49,127 bases of DNA, taken from the NCBI GenBank assembly GCA_020634935.1, contig JACKAT010000042.1:1-49127 (forward strand), written 5' to 3'. The DNA comes from Anaerolineales bacterium (lineage in GTDB: Bacteria > Chloroflexota > Anaerolineae > 4572-78 > J111). The position numbers were made by a program, and so were the translations under genes. Below, piece by piece: positions 16,751-25,610 of this stretch (its first letter is position 1; each line of letters begins with the position of its first letter). Under the pieces are notes generated by a model. That model worked only from the letters and a program-made list of their open reading frames with translations. It made no database searches and was not told the origin of the DNA.

Positions 16751-16987
16751 ATGGCAAAAGCAGACCATACCGGTCCCTTTAAGGAATTTGTCTTTGAAGA
16801 TTGGCTGCGCGAAGGCGTAGAGGGATTATATGACGAGTTAAAAGATGCCAAGAAAGAATTCAATTCTGAAAATCTTTGCAAGCATCTGCGAGACGCCTCT
16901 AAAGAGCAACTTCTAGCCGTGCGAAATTTTATCGACAGCGCTATCGATTTCATCGATAGGCAAGAGGCCGGCGAAAAGAAAGCATAA
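16751..16987 (+). CDS. small charged helical protein, unknown
   Basis: A 78-residue protein, helical and rich in Asp, Glu and Lys, with no motif I recognise. It has GAGGTG ahead of ATG 16751, its own upstream promoter-like box and a strong terminator after it (17044-17083), so it is likely a genuine monocistronic gene. Confidence 0.7.
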   Translation: MAKADHTGPFKEFVFEDWLREGVEGLYDELKDAKKEFNSENLCKHLRDASKEQLLAVRNFIDSAIDFIDRQEAGEKKA

Positions 16988-17043
16988 GCCTCTACGCGTG
17001 CAATATTAAATCGTTGTTATTAGAGAGCAAGCTAAGGAAAAAG

Positions 17044-17083
17044 ATAGAAATTAGAAAGGGCGTTTTCTAATTTCTATTTTTTT
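17044..17083 (+). terminator. rho-independent terminator
   Basis: A 14-bp stem (17044-17057 with 17064-17077) is followed by a run of Ts to 17083. It ends the 16751-16987 transcript and faces the converging phosphatase gene. Confidence 0.85.
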
Positions 17084-17101
17084 GGTTATTACCCCAATTG
17101 A

Positions 17102-17833
17102 TTAAGATATGAGCGCCGCCGGTAGATGATCGAAGCGATTGATATACCGGATATCGGCGCCGCCGTCCGGCCGGAAATCGATACGGGTGATCGCCGTATT
17201 GTAATGATGATAAAAAATGGTCGAGCTGGGCAGGTGGCTAATGATGGCTTTCATCAGCGCGTCCATGAAGCCGCCGTGGGTGACAATGGCGATATTCTCG
17301 CGGGTGGCGGCTCGCTCACGGAGGGTGCGGTAGACCCGAATAGCCCGCCCATGACAGGCCGGCCAATCCTCTTTGCCCAAGGCCGGATTCCACCACCCCT
17401 CTTCGGTAATGGTCGGCGGCAGTTTATAGGTGGGGAACTCGGCCAAAATCTCCGAGCGGGTTTTACCGGGGTAGCCGACAACCCCCTTTTCGCTGCCGTG
17501 ATCCAAAAAAATGCCGCCGTGCTCATGAATATCGAGCCACACCTCAGGCGTTAAACCCAACATCTGGCCGATAGCCTGAGCCGTTAACAGCGAACGATAC
17601 ATCGCACTACAATACAAGTGGTCGATCTTGTACCCCTGCCGGCTGTCAGCCTCGGTGTCTTCTTCAGACACGCCGATGACGTACTCGGGATCAACCCCCG
17701 TAGCCAAATGCTCGGCTAAAATTTGGCTTTGCTGGCGGCCTAAATCCGTTAGCGAAGGATCGTTTACGCGATCCATCTGGTTGGCCAGAGCGTTATTGGT
17801 TGACTGGGCATGCCGGATAATATACAACTTCAT
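17102..17833 (-). CDS. histidine phosphatase (phosphoglycerate mutase-like)
   Basis: A 243-residue protein of the histidine phosphatase superfamily. The catalytic RHA motif is at 7-9 (YIIRHAQSTNN), with the second His in VTHGGF and a conserved SMYRSLLTAQAI segment. An extra loop (GVSEEDTEADSRQGY) makes it longer than phosphoglycerate mutase GpmB. The substrate is unknown. ATG 17833 lies five bases after the tex stop, with the ribosome site inside the tex end, so both form one transcript. Confidence 0.88.
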   Translation of the reverse strand: MKLYIIRHAQSTNNALANQMDRVNDPSLTDLGRQQSQILAEHLATGVDPEYVIGVSEEDTEADSRQGYKIDHLYCSAMYRSLLTAQAIGQMLGLTPEVWLDIHEHGGIFLDHGSEKGVVGYPGKTRSEILAEFPTYKLPPTITEEGWWNPALGKEDWPACHGRAIRVYRTLRERAATRENIAIVTHGGFMDALMKAIISHLPSSTIFYHHYNTAITRIDFRPDGGADIRYINRFDHLPAALIS

Positions 17834-17838
17834 AGTCT

Positions 17839-20010
17839 TTAATTTACCTCTTTCATACTCAAGCTAATGCGACCACGGGCCGCATCAATACTGATCACTT
17901 TGACTTTAACCACGTCGCCCACACTGACCACTTCAAATGGGCTTTTAACATATCGGTCGGCCAGTTGACTGATATGAACCAGGCCATCCTGTTTGACTCC
18001 AATGTCAATAAACGCCCCAAAATCAACCACATTGCGGACGGTTCCGTTGAGAATCATGCCCGCTTTTAGGTCTTCAATCGACAGCACATCGTGCCTTAAC
18101 AATGGCGGCGGTAGTTCATCTCTGGGGTCGCGGCCAGGTTTAGCCAGCGCGTCCAGAATATCCACCAGCGTTGGCTCACCGACCGCCAGCTTAGCCGCCA
18201 ACTGGCTCAGATTCGCTTTCTGCCGCAACAACTCGATCTGGCCCGGTAGCTCTTTTTCATCCCCTTGCATGTCCAAATACGCAAACAACCGCTCGACCAC
18301 CGCATAGCTTTCCGGATGAATAAAGGTATTATCCAGCACAGCCTGACCGCCGGGAATCTTCAAAAAGCCAATCGCCTGCTGATAGGTTTTCTCGCCTAAC
18401 CCTTTCACCTTCAGCAAATCTTGGCGCTGCTTGAAAGGGCCGTTCTCCTCGCGGTGCTTGACAATCGCATTCGCCACCCGGCGGCTGATGCCCGCCACGT
18501 AGCTGAGCAGCGGCGCGCTGGCTGTGTTGGCATCGACCCCCACGTGGTTGACCGCGCTCTCAACCACCGCGTCGAGCGTTTCAGCCAACTTCTTTTGATC
18601 GACATCATGCTGGTACAACCCAACTCCAATCGATTTGGGATCGATTTTGACCAGTTCGGCCAACGGGTCTTGCAGCCGGCGGGCAATCGACACGGCCCCG
18701 CGCATGCTCACATCCAAATCCGGGAACTCCTGCCGGGCCAGCTCGCTGGCGGAATAAACCGACGCCCCGGCCTCGTTGACGATAATGTAGGCCAGCTCGC
18801 GACTCGGGCCAACCTGGGTCTGGGCCTGACCGATGACTTCAGCCGCCAGCGCCTCTGTTTCGCGGCTGGCCGTGCCGTTGCCGATGGCCATAATATCCGC
18901 GCCTTGCTCGATGAGTTTAAGCAGCGTCGCTTTGGCTTCATCCCAGCGCTTTTGCGGCGGATGAGGGTAGATGGTTATCCCCCCCAAAAATTTACCGGTG
19001 GCATCGATCAGAGCGACCTTGCAGCCGGTGCGAAAACCGGGGTCGATGCCCAGAACGGATTTACTTCGGACAGGTGGCTGAAGCAAAAGCTGGCGCAGGT
19101 TGGCTCCAAACGTCTCGATGGCGTGGCCGTCGGATTGGCCGGTTACTTCGCCGCGCAGTTCGGTTTCGATGGAAGGGGCTAATAGCCGTTTGTAACCATC
19201 GGCAATGGCCGCTCGAAGCTGATCCGTAAAGATGGATTGAGGATTTTTAATAGCGTACTTTTGAATCCGGGTGATAAAATCATCGTCGGGCGAGTCGAGT
19301 TTGACCTTAAGCACGCCCTCCCGCTCGCCGCGATTAAGCGCCAGGAGCCGGTGAGGGGGAATATTTTTTAGCGCCTCACGGTAATCATAGTAGGCTTCGT
19401 AGACGCCGCGCTCGTCCTTGCGCTTATCGGCTACCGTAACAACCAGTGTGGCTTCACGCCGGGTGCGGTCACGGATCGACGACCGTACGGTGGCGTCTTC
19501 CATGACCGTTTCGGCAATGATATCGCGCGCACCGGCCAGCGCCGCTTCCGGCGTGGCCACCTCGTCATTCAGGAAATGAGCCGCAATTTCTTCCAGATTA
19601 CCCCGGCTCATTTCCTGACTCAACATCTGCTCGGCCAGGGGTTCCAAGCCACGCTCACGAGCGATGGTGGCCCGAGTGCGCCGCTTGGGTTTATAGGGCA
19701 GGTACAAATCCTCCACTTCTTGCAGCGTAGCGACGGCCTCGATCCGCCGGCGCAGTTCAGGCGTTAACTTGCCCTGCTCATCGATGCTGTTGAGGACGGT
19801 TTCTTTGCGGGCCTCAAGGTTTCTGAGGTAGGTCAACTGCTCTAAAACCGTCCGCAGCTGCACTTCATCCAGCCCGCCTGTCACTTCCTTGCGATAGCGA
19901 GCCACGAACGGCACGGTGTTATCGGCGTCAAACAGTTCAATCGACCGCGCAACCTGTTCTTGTCGAACGCCCAGGCCGGCGGCAATGTTTTTGGCAAAAT
20001 CAGTAGTCAA
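17839..20010 (-). CDS. tex: Tex family RNA-binding protein with S1 domain
   Basis: A 723-residue Tex/YhgF protein: N-terminal helical region, YqgF-like RNase H fold (VLGIDPGFRTGCKVALID), helix-hairpin-helix region (LSYVAGISRRVANAIVKHRE; VKGLGEKTYQQAIGFLKI), and a C-terminal S1 domain (GMILNGTVRNVVDFGAFID...GRISLSMK). Tex binds nucleic acid and affects transcription and stress tolerance. The start is TTG 20010, supported by GAGGTAATCC immediately upstream. It is followed in the same transcript by the histidine phosphatase. Confidence 0.95.
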   Translation of the reverse strand: MTTDFAKNIAAGLGVRQEQVARSIELFDADNTVPFVARYRKEVTGGLDEVQLRTVLEQLTYLRNLEARKETVLNSIDEQGKLTPELRRRIEAVATLQEVEDLYLPYKPKRRTRATIARERGLEPLAEQMLSQEMSRGNLEEIAAHFLNDEVATPEAALAGARDIIAETVMEDATVRSSIRDRTRREATLVVTVADKRKDERGVYEAYYDYREALKNIPPHRLLALNRGEREGVLKVKLDSPDDDFITRIQKYAIKNPQSIFTDQLRAAIADGYKRLLAPSIETELRGEVTGQSDGHAIETFGANLRQLLLQPPVRSKSVLGIDPGFRTGCKVALIDATGKFLGGITIYPHPPQKRWDEAKATLLKLIEQGADIMAIGNGTASRETEALAAEVIGQAQTQVGPSRELAYIIVNEAGASVYSASELARQEFPDLDVSMRGAVSIARRLQDPLAELVKIDPKSIGVGLYQHDVDQKKLAETLDAVVESAVNHVGVDANTASAPLLSYVAGISRRVANAIVKHREENGPFKQRQDLLKVKGLGEKTYQQAIGFLKIPGGQAVLDNTFIHPESYAVVERLFAYLDMQGDEKELPGQIELLRQKANLSQLAAKLAVGEPTLVDILDALAKPGRDPRDELPPPLLRHDVLSIEDLKAGMILNGTVRNVVDFGAFIDIGVKQDGLVHISQLADRYVKSPFEVVSVGDVVKVKVISIDAARGRISLSMKEVN

Positions 20011-20119
20011 AGGATTACCTCAATAGCGTAGAATTTATCAAAAGTAGGATAACATAGAAGAATTGAGGCGGCAAGAGATACAAATAAAGCCGCTGGTTTT
20101 TTGAAAGGAATATCAAATC

Positions 20120-20152
20120 AAAAAAGCCGGGCTGCCACGACCCGGCTTTTTT
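20120..20152. terminator. bidirectional terminator between the SLT gene and tex
   Basis: AAAAAAGCCGGG (20120-20131) and its complement (20141-20152) flank a 9-base loop, giving T tracts on both strands. It ends the minus-strand SLT transcript before tex. The rest of 20011-20421 holds the GGTGACAGTCAC element and no gene. Confidence 0.85.
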
Positions 20153-20297
20153 AAAAGGAGGAGAAAAGAGCGTCAAATATAAGCTTTTGACTTAGCCAAG
20201 TATACTCTTATCTCCAGCTCATAACTTGACGTATATTTGATGCCAACATGCCGGAAACCCTACGCCAACCCTACGTCATTTTTCGATCTCCATATGA

Positions 20298-20400
20298 GTT
20301 ACGCAGTTCAAAAGGTGACAGTCACTTTTTGCCAAAAATAAACGTCCGGTTAGCCCAAACAAGTCGATTTATCACGTCTAAGTGACGGTCACCTGGTTCG
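20298..20400. repeat. GGTGACAGTCAC inverted-repeat element
   Basis: AGGTGACAGTCACTT (20313-20327) pairs with AAGTGACGGTCACCT (20380-20394). The outer TTCAAA flank and the CCTGG right end recur at 28631-28678. A dispersed, non-coding palindromic family. Confidence 0.65.
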
Positions 20401-20421
20401 ATACCCCCAACTGCGTAAGTC

Positions 20422-21837
20422 CTACTCCAATGCGTAAAATTCGGCTTGAGAGGCGGCCTCGCTCAAGCCACGGCGAGCCGCATGATCGAGTACCACCAGG
20501 GCGTACTGCCGCTGCGCCAGCGGAATATCGCCCCAAGCGCCGCCGTTGCGCAAAAACAGATCGAGCTGCGCCGGCCCCCAATTGTAAGCGATCAACATCC
20601 ACTGCGGCTCGCGATAGCCGCGGGCGTAGCAAAAATCTCGAACGTGCGCCAGATAGGCCGCGGCGACCAAAATATTACTGTACGGGTCAAATGGATCGGA
20701 GACATTGAGTTGGGGGGCCCATTCATTCCACGTTGAAGGAATGACCTGCATCAGGCCCAAATCGTTGGCCTGGCCTACGGCATAAGGGTTCATATGACTC
20801 TCCCGATAGGCAATCGCCTCCAGCACCCGCCAGTCCAGTTCGTATTGAGCCGCTATTTGTCTGAACAGCGGTTCGTAGCCGGCTTCTTCCCCTAAAGGAA
20901 GTTCGGGCGGGGGCTCAGGGGGCGTCATCGGGGTAGGAAGCAAAGGGGGTACCTCTTGCCCGGAGGCTACCGGCGTATTTGACAAGGCGGCTTGGGTCAC
21001 GGCCGGCGCTGTTCGACGAATTGAGGTTAAGGCCATAGCGCCTAAGATCACCAATCCGCATATAAGCAGGGCCATCAAACCAGGGCCGGCCAGCGGTTTT
21101 TGGTCTAACTGACCCAAAACCGAACGGGATTTTGTTTCGTCCCGCAGCGAAGTCGTAAGGGTGAAATGATGAGTCCGGGCGGTCAGCCCCAGCCAGGGTT
21201 TAATAGTTGGGCTAACCCGAAGGGGAATCGATACCGTTTCCGCCGGCAGCAGCAGTAGATCGATTTGGTTGGCCAGCGCGGTTTCTCCGGGTAGTTCAAA
21301 CTCAAAATGACAGAGCGACTCCCGATCTGAGCCGGTCAGGGCTAAGCGGGTACTGATGTTGCTGGTGTTGGTAACGGTCAGTTCGTACTCCGCCGCCGGC
21401 TTGAACCAGGTTAAAGCTTGCTGCCGAGGCGTGAGAGCCTCGATCAAAAAATCGAAATAGGGGCGGATGGTTAATGTGGCGCGCTGCTGGCAATAACGAT
21501 TAGGATAGGCCAGGGAAGTGGCTTTGACCGCGAAATGATGGACTCCGGCTCGGCTGCCGGGTAAGCGTGGGGGTTTGATGGTAATCGGTACCACGCGCCG
21601 CTGGCCCGGTTGGAGTGTGAGTTTGAGATCAGGGATAATCAGCCAGTCAGGGTTCAAGCCTAAAACTTCCAGGTCAAAGAGAGCGGCTGTTTGACCGGCA
21701 TTTGAGATAGTTATATGGATCGTAACCATCTCATCAACAGCCAGCGTGATCGATCGGGTGGAAAGTTGAATAACAATTAAGTCGTCACTTTGATCAGGGA
21801 ACGGAATCGTCACCAGTGACGGCGATGGAGGTGACAC
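20422..21837 (-). CDS. Ig-like/transmembrane/lytic transglycosylase (SLT) fusion protein
   Basis: A 471-residue protein. Residues about 20-125 and 140-225 read as two beta-sandwich, CARDB/NEW3-like domains (VTIHITISNAGQTA; YELTVTNTSNIS). A single membrane helix lies at 251-273, then a Pro-rich linker (300-320) and a transglycosylase domain with catalytic E346 in YRESHMNP, followed by GLMQVIP and AYNWGP. SLT domains cleave peptidoglycan, so the C-terminus should be outside, which places the Ig-like half in the cytoplasm or implies a hidden N-terminal signal. The start is GTG 21837 with GGAAGGAA upstream. A promoter lies at 21905-21932. Confidence 0.85.
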   Translation of the reverse strand: MSPPSPSLVTIPFPDQSDDLIVIQLSTRSITLAVDEMVTIHITISNAGQTAALFDLEVLGLNPDWLIIPDLKLTLQPGQRRVVPITIKPPRLPGSRAGVHHFAVKATSLAYPNRYCQQRATLTIRPYFDFLIEALTPRQQALTWFKPAAEYELTVTNTSNISTRLALTGSDRESLCHFEFELPGETALANQIDLLLLPAETVSIPLRVSPTIKPWLGLTARTHHFTLTTSLRDETKSRSVLGQLDQKPLAGPGLMALLICGLVILGAMALTSIRRTAPAVTQAALSNTPVASGQEVPPLLPTPMTPPEPPPELPLGEEAGYEPLFRQIAAQYELDWRVLEAIAYRESHMNPYAVGQANDLGLMQVIPSTWNEWAPQLNVSDPFDPYSNILVAAAYLAHVRDFCYARGYREPQWMLIAYNWGPAQLDLFLRNGGAWGDIPLAQRQYALVVLDHAARRGLSEAASQAEFYALE

Positions 21838-21904
21838 TCGGCAAATTCCTTCCTTCCAACAAAATGTTAAAGCAACTTGTCATAATAACACTTTTCCCGA
21901 TCTT

Positions 21905-21932
21905 ATTATACCGTTAAAGCGCGAGCATCCAA
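21905..21932 (-). promoter_or_regulatory. promoter of the SLT gene
   Basis: Minus-strand TTGGAT (21927-21932) and TATAAT (21905-21910) are spaced by 16 bases, giving a leader of about 60 bases to the GTG start. Confidence 0.6.
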
Positions 21933-22011
21933 AATGAATTGAACTTTTTTGCAAATTGCCGGAGAGACTCTACAATTCATCGTTGGTATTGAAACGTTCA
22001 AGGAGTCCTTT

Positions 22012-23007
22012 TTGCGCAATTTCAGATCGCTTATTATTGGCGGCCTTATCGGCGCAGCACTTTTTTTGCTGTTTAACTGCGCCGGCTATATATTGGTAGC
22101 GCTGGTGGGGTCCAGAATGGTTAATCCCGACAACCAAAATCCGGAGGTCTCGGCGGCCGATCCGCCAGTGGATGTGGTGGCCTTTAGTACGCCCACAGCG
22201 ACACTGGCCGCTATTGAGCCATCGTCCGGCGCGGCGCCGCTGGACACCCCACTGCCGCTGCTGCCAACCATTACGGCCGGGCCACCCATAGAAACACCCG
22301 TTCAGGCGGCGCCGCCTCCCCCGCCCCCCAGCGATACCCCCCGTCCCCCCACCCCCAAACCAACCGCGCCCTCAATCTCTAAATCAGAAATCGCTTCCCA
22401 GTTAGAGATTATGAGCCATCAAAGTTATGTCGATGATTTAAATTGGCATCACCTGGTGGGTGAAGTGCAAAATACCGGTGATATCCCCATTGAGTATGTT
22501 CAAGTCCTGGCTAAATATTACGATGCGGCCGGTGATATCATCAGCACGAAACTGACCTTTACTGCCCCTGACACTATCTTTCCCGGCGGCAAGGCTCCCT
22601 TCGATATCGTCACGCTTAGGAAATCGCAGTGGCAGGCTATTGATACCTATACGCTAGAAGTGACCGGCGATGTAGCTACCTCTTTGCTCAATGAGAATCT
22701 GGTTCTAACTAATCAAAATAGCTGGATCGAAGACGGCTTTCTATATGTGCAAGGCCAGGTTGAAAACATTGGAGAGTTACCGGCTCTGGTCAAATTGATT
22801 GTAACCCTATACGATGCCAACGGCACGGTCATCAATACCAATTGGAGCTACGCCGACTCAGGTATTATCAAACCGGGTGACAATTCATCTTTTGTGGTCA
22901 GGATTACTCACCAAACCGACCCAAATAATTACAGCTACCGCATCCAAATTGAGGACGAAGTGGTTGAAGGGGATTTTGCAGAAGATTTTACCAGTGGGAC
23001 AAAATGA
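22012..23007 (+). CDS. membrane-anchored protein with two FxLYD domains
   Basis: A 331-residue protein starting at TTG 22012, supported by AAGGAG seven bases upstream; a TTG at 21949 in frame lacks a site. A membrane helix lies at about 7-33, then a Thr/Pro-rich linker to about residue 125, then two similar extracellular beta domains of FxLYD type. The first has HLVGEVQNTGDIPIEYVQV and the second LYVQGQVENIGELPALVKL, each ending in a strand with PG and a hydrophobic pattern. FxLYD proteins are secreted or anchored surface proteins of unknown binding role. It is divergent from the SLT gene and convergent with the amidase. Confidence 0.8.
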   Translation: MRNFRSLIIGGLIGAALFLLFNCAGYILVALVGSRMVNPDNQNPEVSAADPPVDVVAFSTPTATLAAIEPSSGAAPLDTPLPLLPTITAGPPIETPVQAAPPPPPPSDTPRPPTPKPTAPSISKSEIASQLEIMSHQSYVDDLNWHHLVGEVQNTGDIPIEYVQVLAKYYDAAGDIISTKLTFTAPDTIFPGGKAPFDIVTLRKSQWQAIDTYTLEVTGDVATSLLNENLVLTNQNSWIEDGFLYVQGQVENIGELPALVKLIVTLYDANGTVINTNWSYADSGIIKPGDNSSFVVRITHQTDPNNYSYRIQIEDEVVEGDFAEDFTSGTK

Positions 23008-23027
23008 CACTGTGTTTGCATTTTTTT

Positions 23028-23109
23028 AGAAACCAGGTTTTTGAGGGCCTAATTGATAACCTTTTGAGGCCAAAAGCCCCTCTTTTTAACGCTAAAAAAC
23101 CGAGTTTCT
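23028..23109. repeat. AGAAACC...GGTTTCT-type inverted repeat
   Basis: AGAAACCAGGTTTTT (from 23028) pairs imperfectly with AAAAACCGAGTTTCT (to 23109), with an inner GAGGGCCT/AGGCC pairing. It lies between the convergent FxLYD and amidase genes. Confidence 0.55.
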
Positions 23110-23260
23110 GACCATAATACTTTAAAGTGAAAATGAATCTCATAGCGACGGTAAATGGGGATCAGAGTAGCAAGGTCGGAACAATATGCTACCTTGGTTG
23201 GCCCACATTATCGGCCATATCGTATCTCAACCGGGATGGGGCTGAGGAGTTCCGTTGATT

Positions 23261-24079
23261 TTACTCAGTCCGGGCCAATCGCTGGTCTAAAAAGCAGAGG
23301 ATGCCGGCGGCGATACCGCGAGCCACGATTTTGGGTTTGTATTGAAGCATTTGGCGATCATCCAACAGAAACCCGGTTTCGATGATCGCGCCGGGGGTGC
23401 CGCGGCTGATTTCACGGAAGGCATGGTAATCGGTCATATTATCGGTGATGCTAGATGGGTGCTGCGGCAGGCCGGTGTAAGCGCCGTATTGGTCGTAAAG
23501 GCAGCTAACCAGCAAGTCTTCGGCTTCAGGGATGGCGCTGTCGGTCACCCGGGCGACTTTGAAGCCGGTGGCGCCGGGGATGGTGCAGCTATCGGCGTGG
23601 ATGCTGACCAGAGCATCGGCCTGGTACTCGGTTAAACGATCATCGAACTCATCCAGTATGTCGGCTTGAACACCCTGCCGGGCCAAAAGATGGGTCACTT
23701 CCATCGCAACTGCGTAGTTGACTTCGGCCTCAGTTAGACCATCGGGACAAACCGCGCCGGGGTCGTAGCCCTTGTGGCCGGAGACAATCCCCACCAGCGG
23801 GCTAAACGTATAGCGATTAACCGTCAAAGAAGTTATATCAACCGCCCCTACCGTGGGAGCACTCTGAACCGGCGGCGAGATCGGAACGTTTGGCATCGGC
23901 GTTACTTCTTGAGCAATAACCGGAGCCGGCTTGGCGTTAAGGCTGTAAAGATTGACGCCCATAACAATACTGGCCACGAACAGGATGAACATGGTCACGG
24001 AAAAAGCACGCTGATTACCTTGTTTGGCAGCAGTGCGTTTTACGGCTTGGTAACGTCTGGGCGTGCGACTTTTTGACAT
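23261..24079 (-). CDS. N-acetylmuramoyl-L-alanine amidase (Amidase_3)
   Basis: A 272-residue zinc amidase that cuts the amide bond between N-acetylmuramic acid and the stem peptide. A basic N-terminus and one membrane helix (about 26-46) lead to a Pro-rich linker and the catalytic domain. Ligands are visible as the His of GHKGYDPG, the Glu of LTEAEVN, the His of SIHADS, and the catalytic Glu of AIIETGF. ATG 24079 is preferred; the longer frame starts at a TTG touching an AAGGAG. The SLT and FxLYD genes next door make this a cell-wall cluster. Confidence 0.87.
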   Translation of the reverse strand: MSKSRTPRRYQAVKRTAAKQGNQRAFSVTMFILFVASIVMGVNLYSLNAKPAPVIAQEVTPMPNVPISPPVQSAPTVGAVDITSLTVNRYTFSPLVGIVSGHKGYDPGAVCPDGLTEAEVNYAVAMEVTHLLARQGVQADILDEFDDRLTEYQADALVSIHADSCTIPGATGFKVARVTDSAIPEAEDLLVSCLYDQYGAYTGLPQHPSSITDNMTDYHAFREISRGTPGAIIETGFLLDDRQMLQYKPKIVARGIAAGILCFLDQRLARTE

Positions 24080-24171
24080 AGAACCATGATAGCACAACTC
24101 CTTGAATCCGTCTAAAATATTATGTCATGTTGAAAGATTGGCCAGGCCATAAGAATCCTTATTGAACCCTA

Positions 24172-25137
24172 ATGAACCTAAATTTCTACCATATCAATGA
24201 TGACAAATATCTTGAGGCATGTTCCGCCGACGACTATTTAAGCGCCTGCTACCAGCCGGGCCATTACTGGCTCGATATTGGCGAGGCCGAGGTTGAACAA
24301 CTCTTCCAACTTTTGTACCCGCTAAAGCTTCATCCTTTAGTTTTAGAGGATTGTTTAAATCTCACCCGCAGCTCGCTGATTACTCGGTATGAAAGAACGC
24401 TCTACCTTGAATTTCCGGTCAGTTTAACCGAACAATCGATGCGCATTCCCTATCTGTCAATTATCGGCGTCCCAAATATGCTGATAACGGTTCGGCGAGG
24501 GCCTGTCCCCAGCTTAACCGATTTGGCCGCTGATCTAACCAGTGGGGAACTCAAACTGTATGCGCCAACCACCTCCTCGTTGTTATATACGTTTCTCGAT
24601 CATATGGTCGATCAAAATATCCTGCTCACGCTTCAGGCTCGCAATAAAATCGATGGGTTGATGGAGGCCTTTGACGACGATCACGATGCGGTTGAAATCA
24701 ACCATATTCTGGAGATGAAGCGGCACATGAGCCAATTGGCCATCATCGCCGAAGACCAGTTGTACTGTGTGACCACGCTGATCCGGATCGAATCGCGGGC
24801 CTTTACCATTAGCAACCAGCGCGAGTATTTCCGCGATCTGGTTAACAATGCCGAATACGGCCTGCGCTTCATCCAGCGCCAGGAACGACGGCTGCGGGAA
24901 CTACAAGATCATTACCAATTAACGCTCCACGATAGAACTGAAGCCCGACTCAGATTTTTGACCATCATCTCGGCGATATTCCTGCCCTTGACGCTAATCA
25001 GCAGCATCTACGGCATGAATTTTATGCATATGCCGGAGTTGAACTGGCTCTACGGCTACCCGTTTACGATCACGCTGATGGTCAGTGTGGCTTTCGGGAT
25101 GATCTGGCTTTTTTACCAGCGCGGCTGGTTTGAGTAG
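24172..25137 (+). CDS. CorA family divalent metal transporter
   Basis: A 321-residue CorA-like protein: large N-terminal cytoplasmic domain, long helical stalk, then two C-terminal membrane helices. The first membrane helix ends in the hallmark YGMNF (GMN at 281-283) and the periplasmic loop reads MHMPEL. The C-terminus is short and basic/aromatic. CorA channels carry Mg2+ (sometimes Co2+ or Ni2+) as pentamers. No clear ribosome site precedes ATG 24172. Confidence 0.92.
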   Translation: MNLNFYHINDDKYLEACSADDYLSACYQPGHYWLDIGEAEVEQLFQLLYPLKLHPLVLEDCLNLTRSSLITRYERTLYLEFPVSLTEQSMRIPYLSIIGVPNMLITVRRGPVPSLTDLAADLTSGELKLYAPTTSSLLYTFLDHMVDQNILLTLQARNKIDGLMEAFDDDHDAVEINHILEMKRHMSQLAIIAEDQLYCVTTLIRIESRAFTISNQREYFRDLVNNAEYGLRFIQRQERRLRELQDHYQLTLHDRTEARLRFLTIISAIFLPLTLISSIYGMNFMHMPELNWLYGYPFTITLMVSVAFGMIWLFYQRGWFE

Positions 25138-25573
25138 AAAGCCAATAGCTTGGGCCTTTAATCTAACGCCTTACAATTCACCCAAATAATTTGCCTGCTT
25201 ATTGCATTTGTGATATTATCCGCTCGCTTTGGTAGTGATCCCCTTTAATAACCCAATTTTCTGCCACAATCGGGTCTCCAACCGTTGTCTCCATTACTTT
25301 ATCCTCATCATTCTATTTCTCTGAGAAAAATAGGCTTCTTTCTGATTATCTTTAAGCTTTGAAAGGGGTATTGTCGGCTATTATTATATAACTCAAGTTG
25401 CCACCTAGCTGTCCAAACCGGGAAGTAGGGAGTAAGAAGTAGGGGATTTTCCCCTTACTCCCTACTTCCATCGTATCTGGCAGGGTATTGTTGATTTTCC
25501 TGGTGATTGGCCGGCAAGGGTAGCAATAACTTCCGCATTTGAGTTTAGGTCATTGGTAAATAGTCACTGGTAA
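25138..25573. other. 436-base gap with hairpins
   Basis: No gene. It holds two inverted repeats, listed separately (25421-25469 and 25566-25610), and AT-rich sequence (25375-25395) that may contain a promoter. Confidence 0.45.
25421..25469. repeat. 16-bp perfect inverted repeat
   Basis: GGAAGTAGGGAGTAAG (25421-25436) pairs exactly with 25454-25469. A related CTTACTCCCTACT string occurs near 34222. It could end the corA transcript. Confidence 0.6.
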
Positions 25574-25610
25574 TTGGTTATCAATCTCCAGTCTCCAGTT
25601 ACCAATTACC
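25566..25610. repeat. GGTAATTGGT inverted repeat overlapping a start region
   Basis: GGTAATTGGT (25569-25578) and ACCAATTACC (25601-25610) form a hairpin over the furthest upstream start codon of the next gene, adding doubt to that start. Confidence 0.5.
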
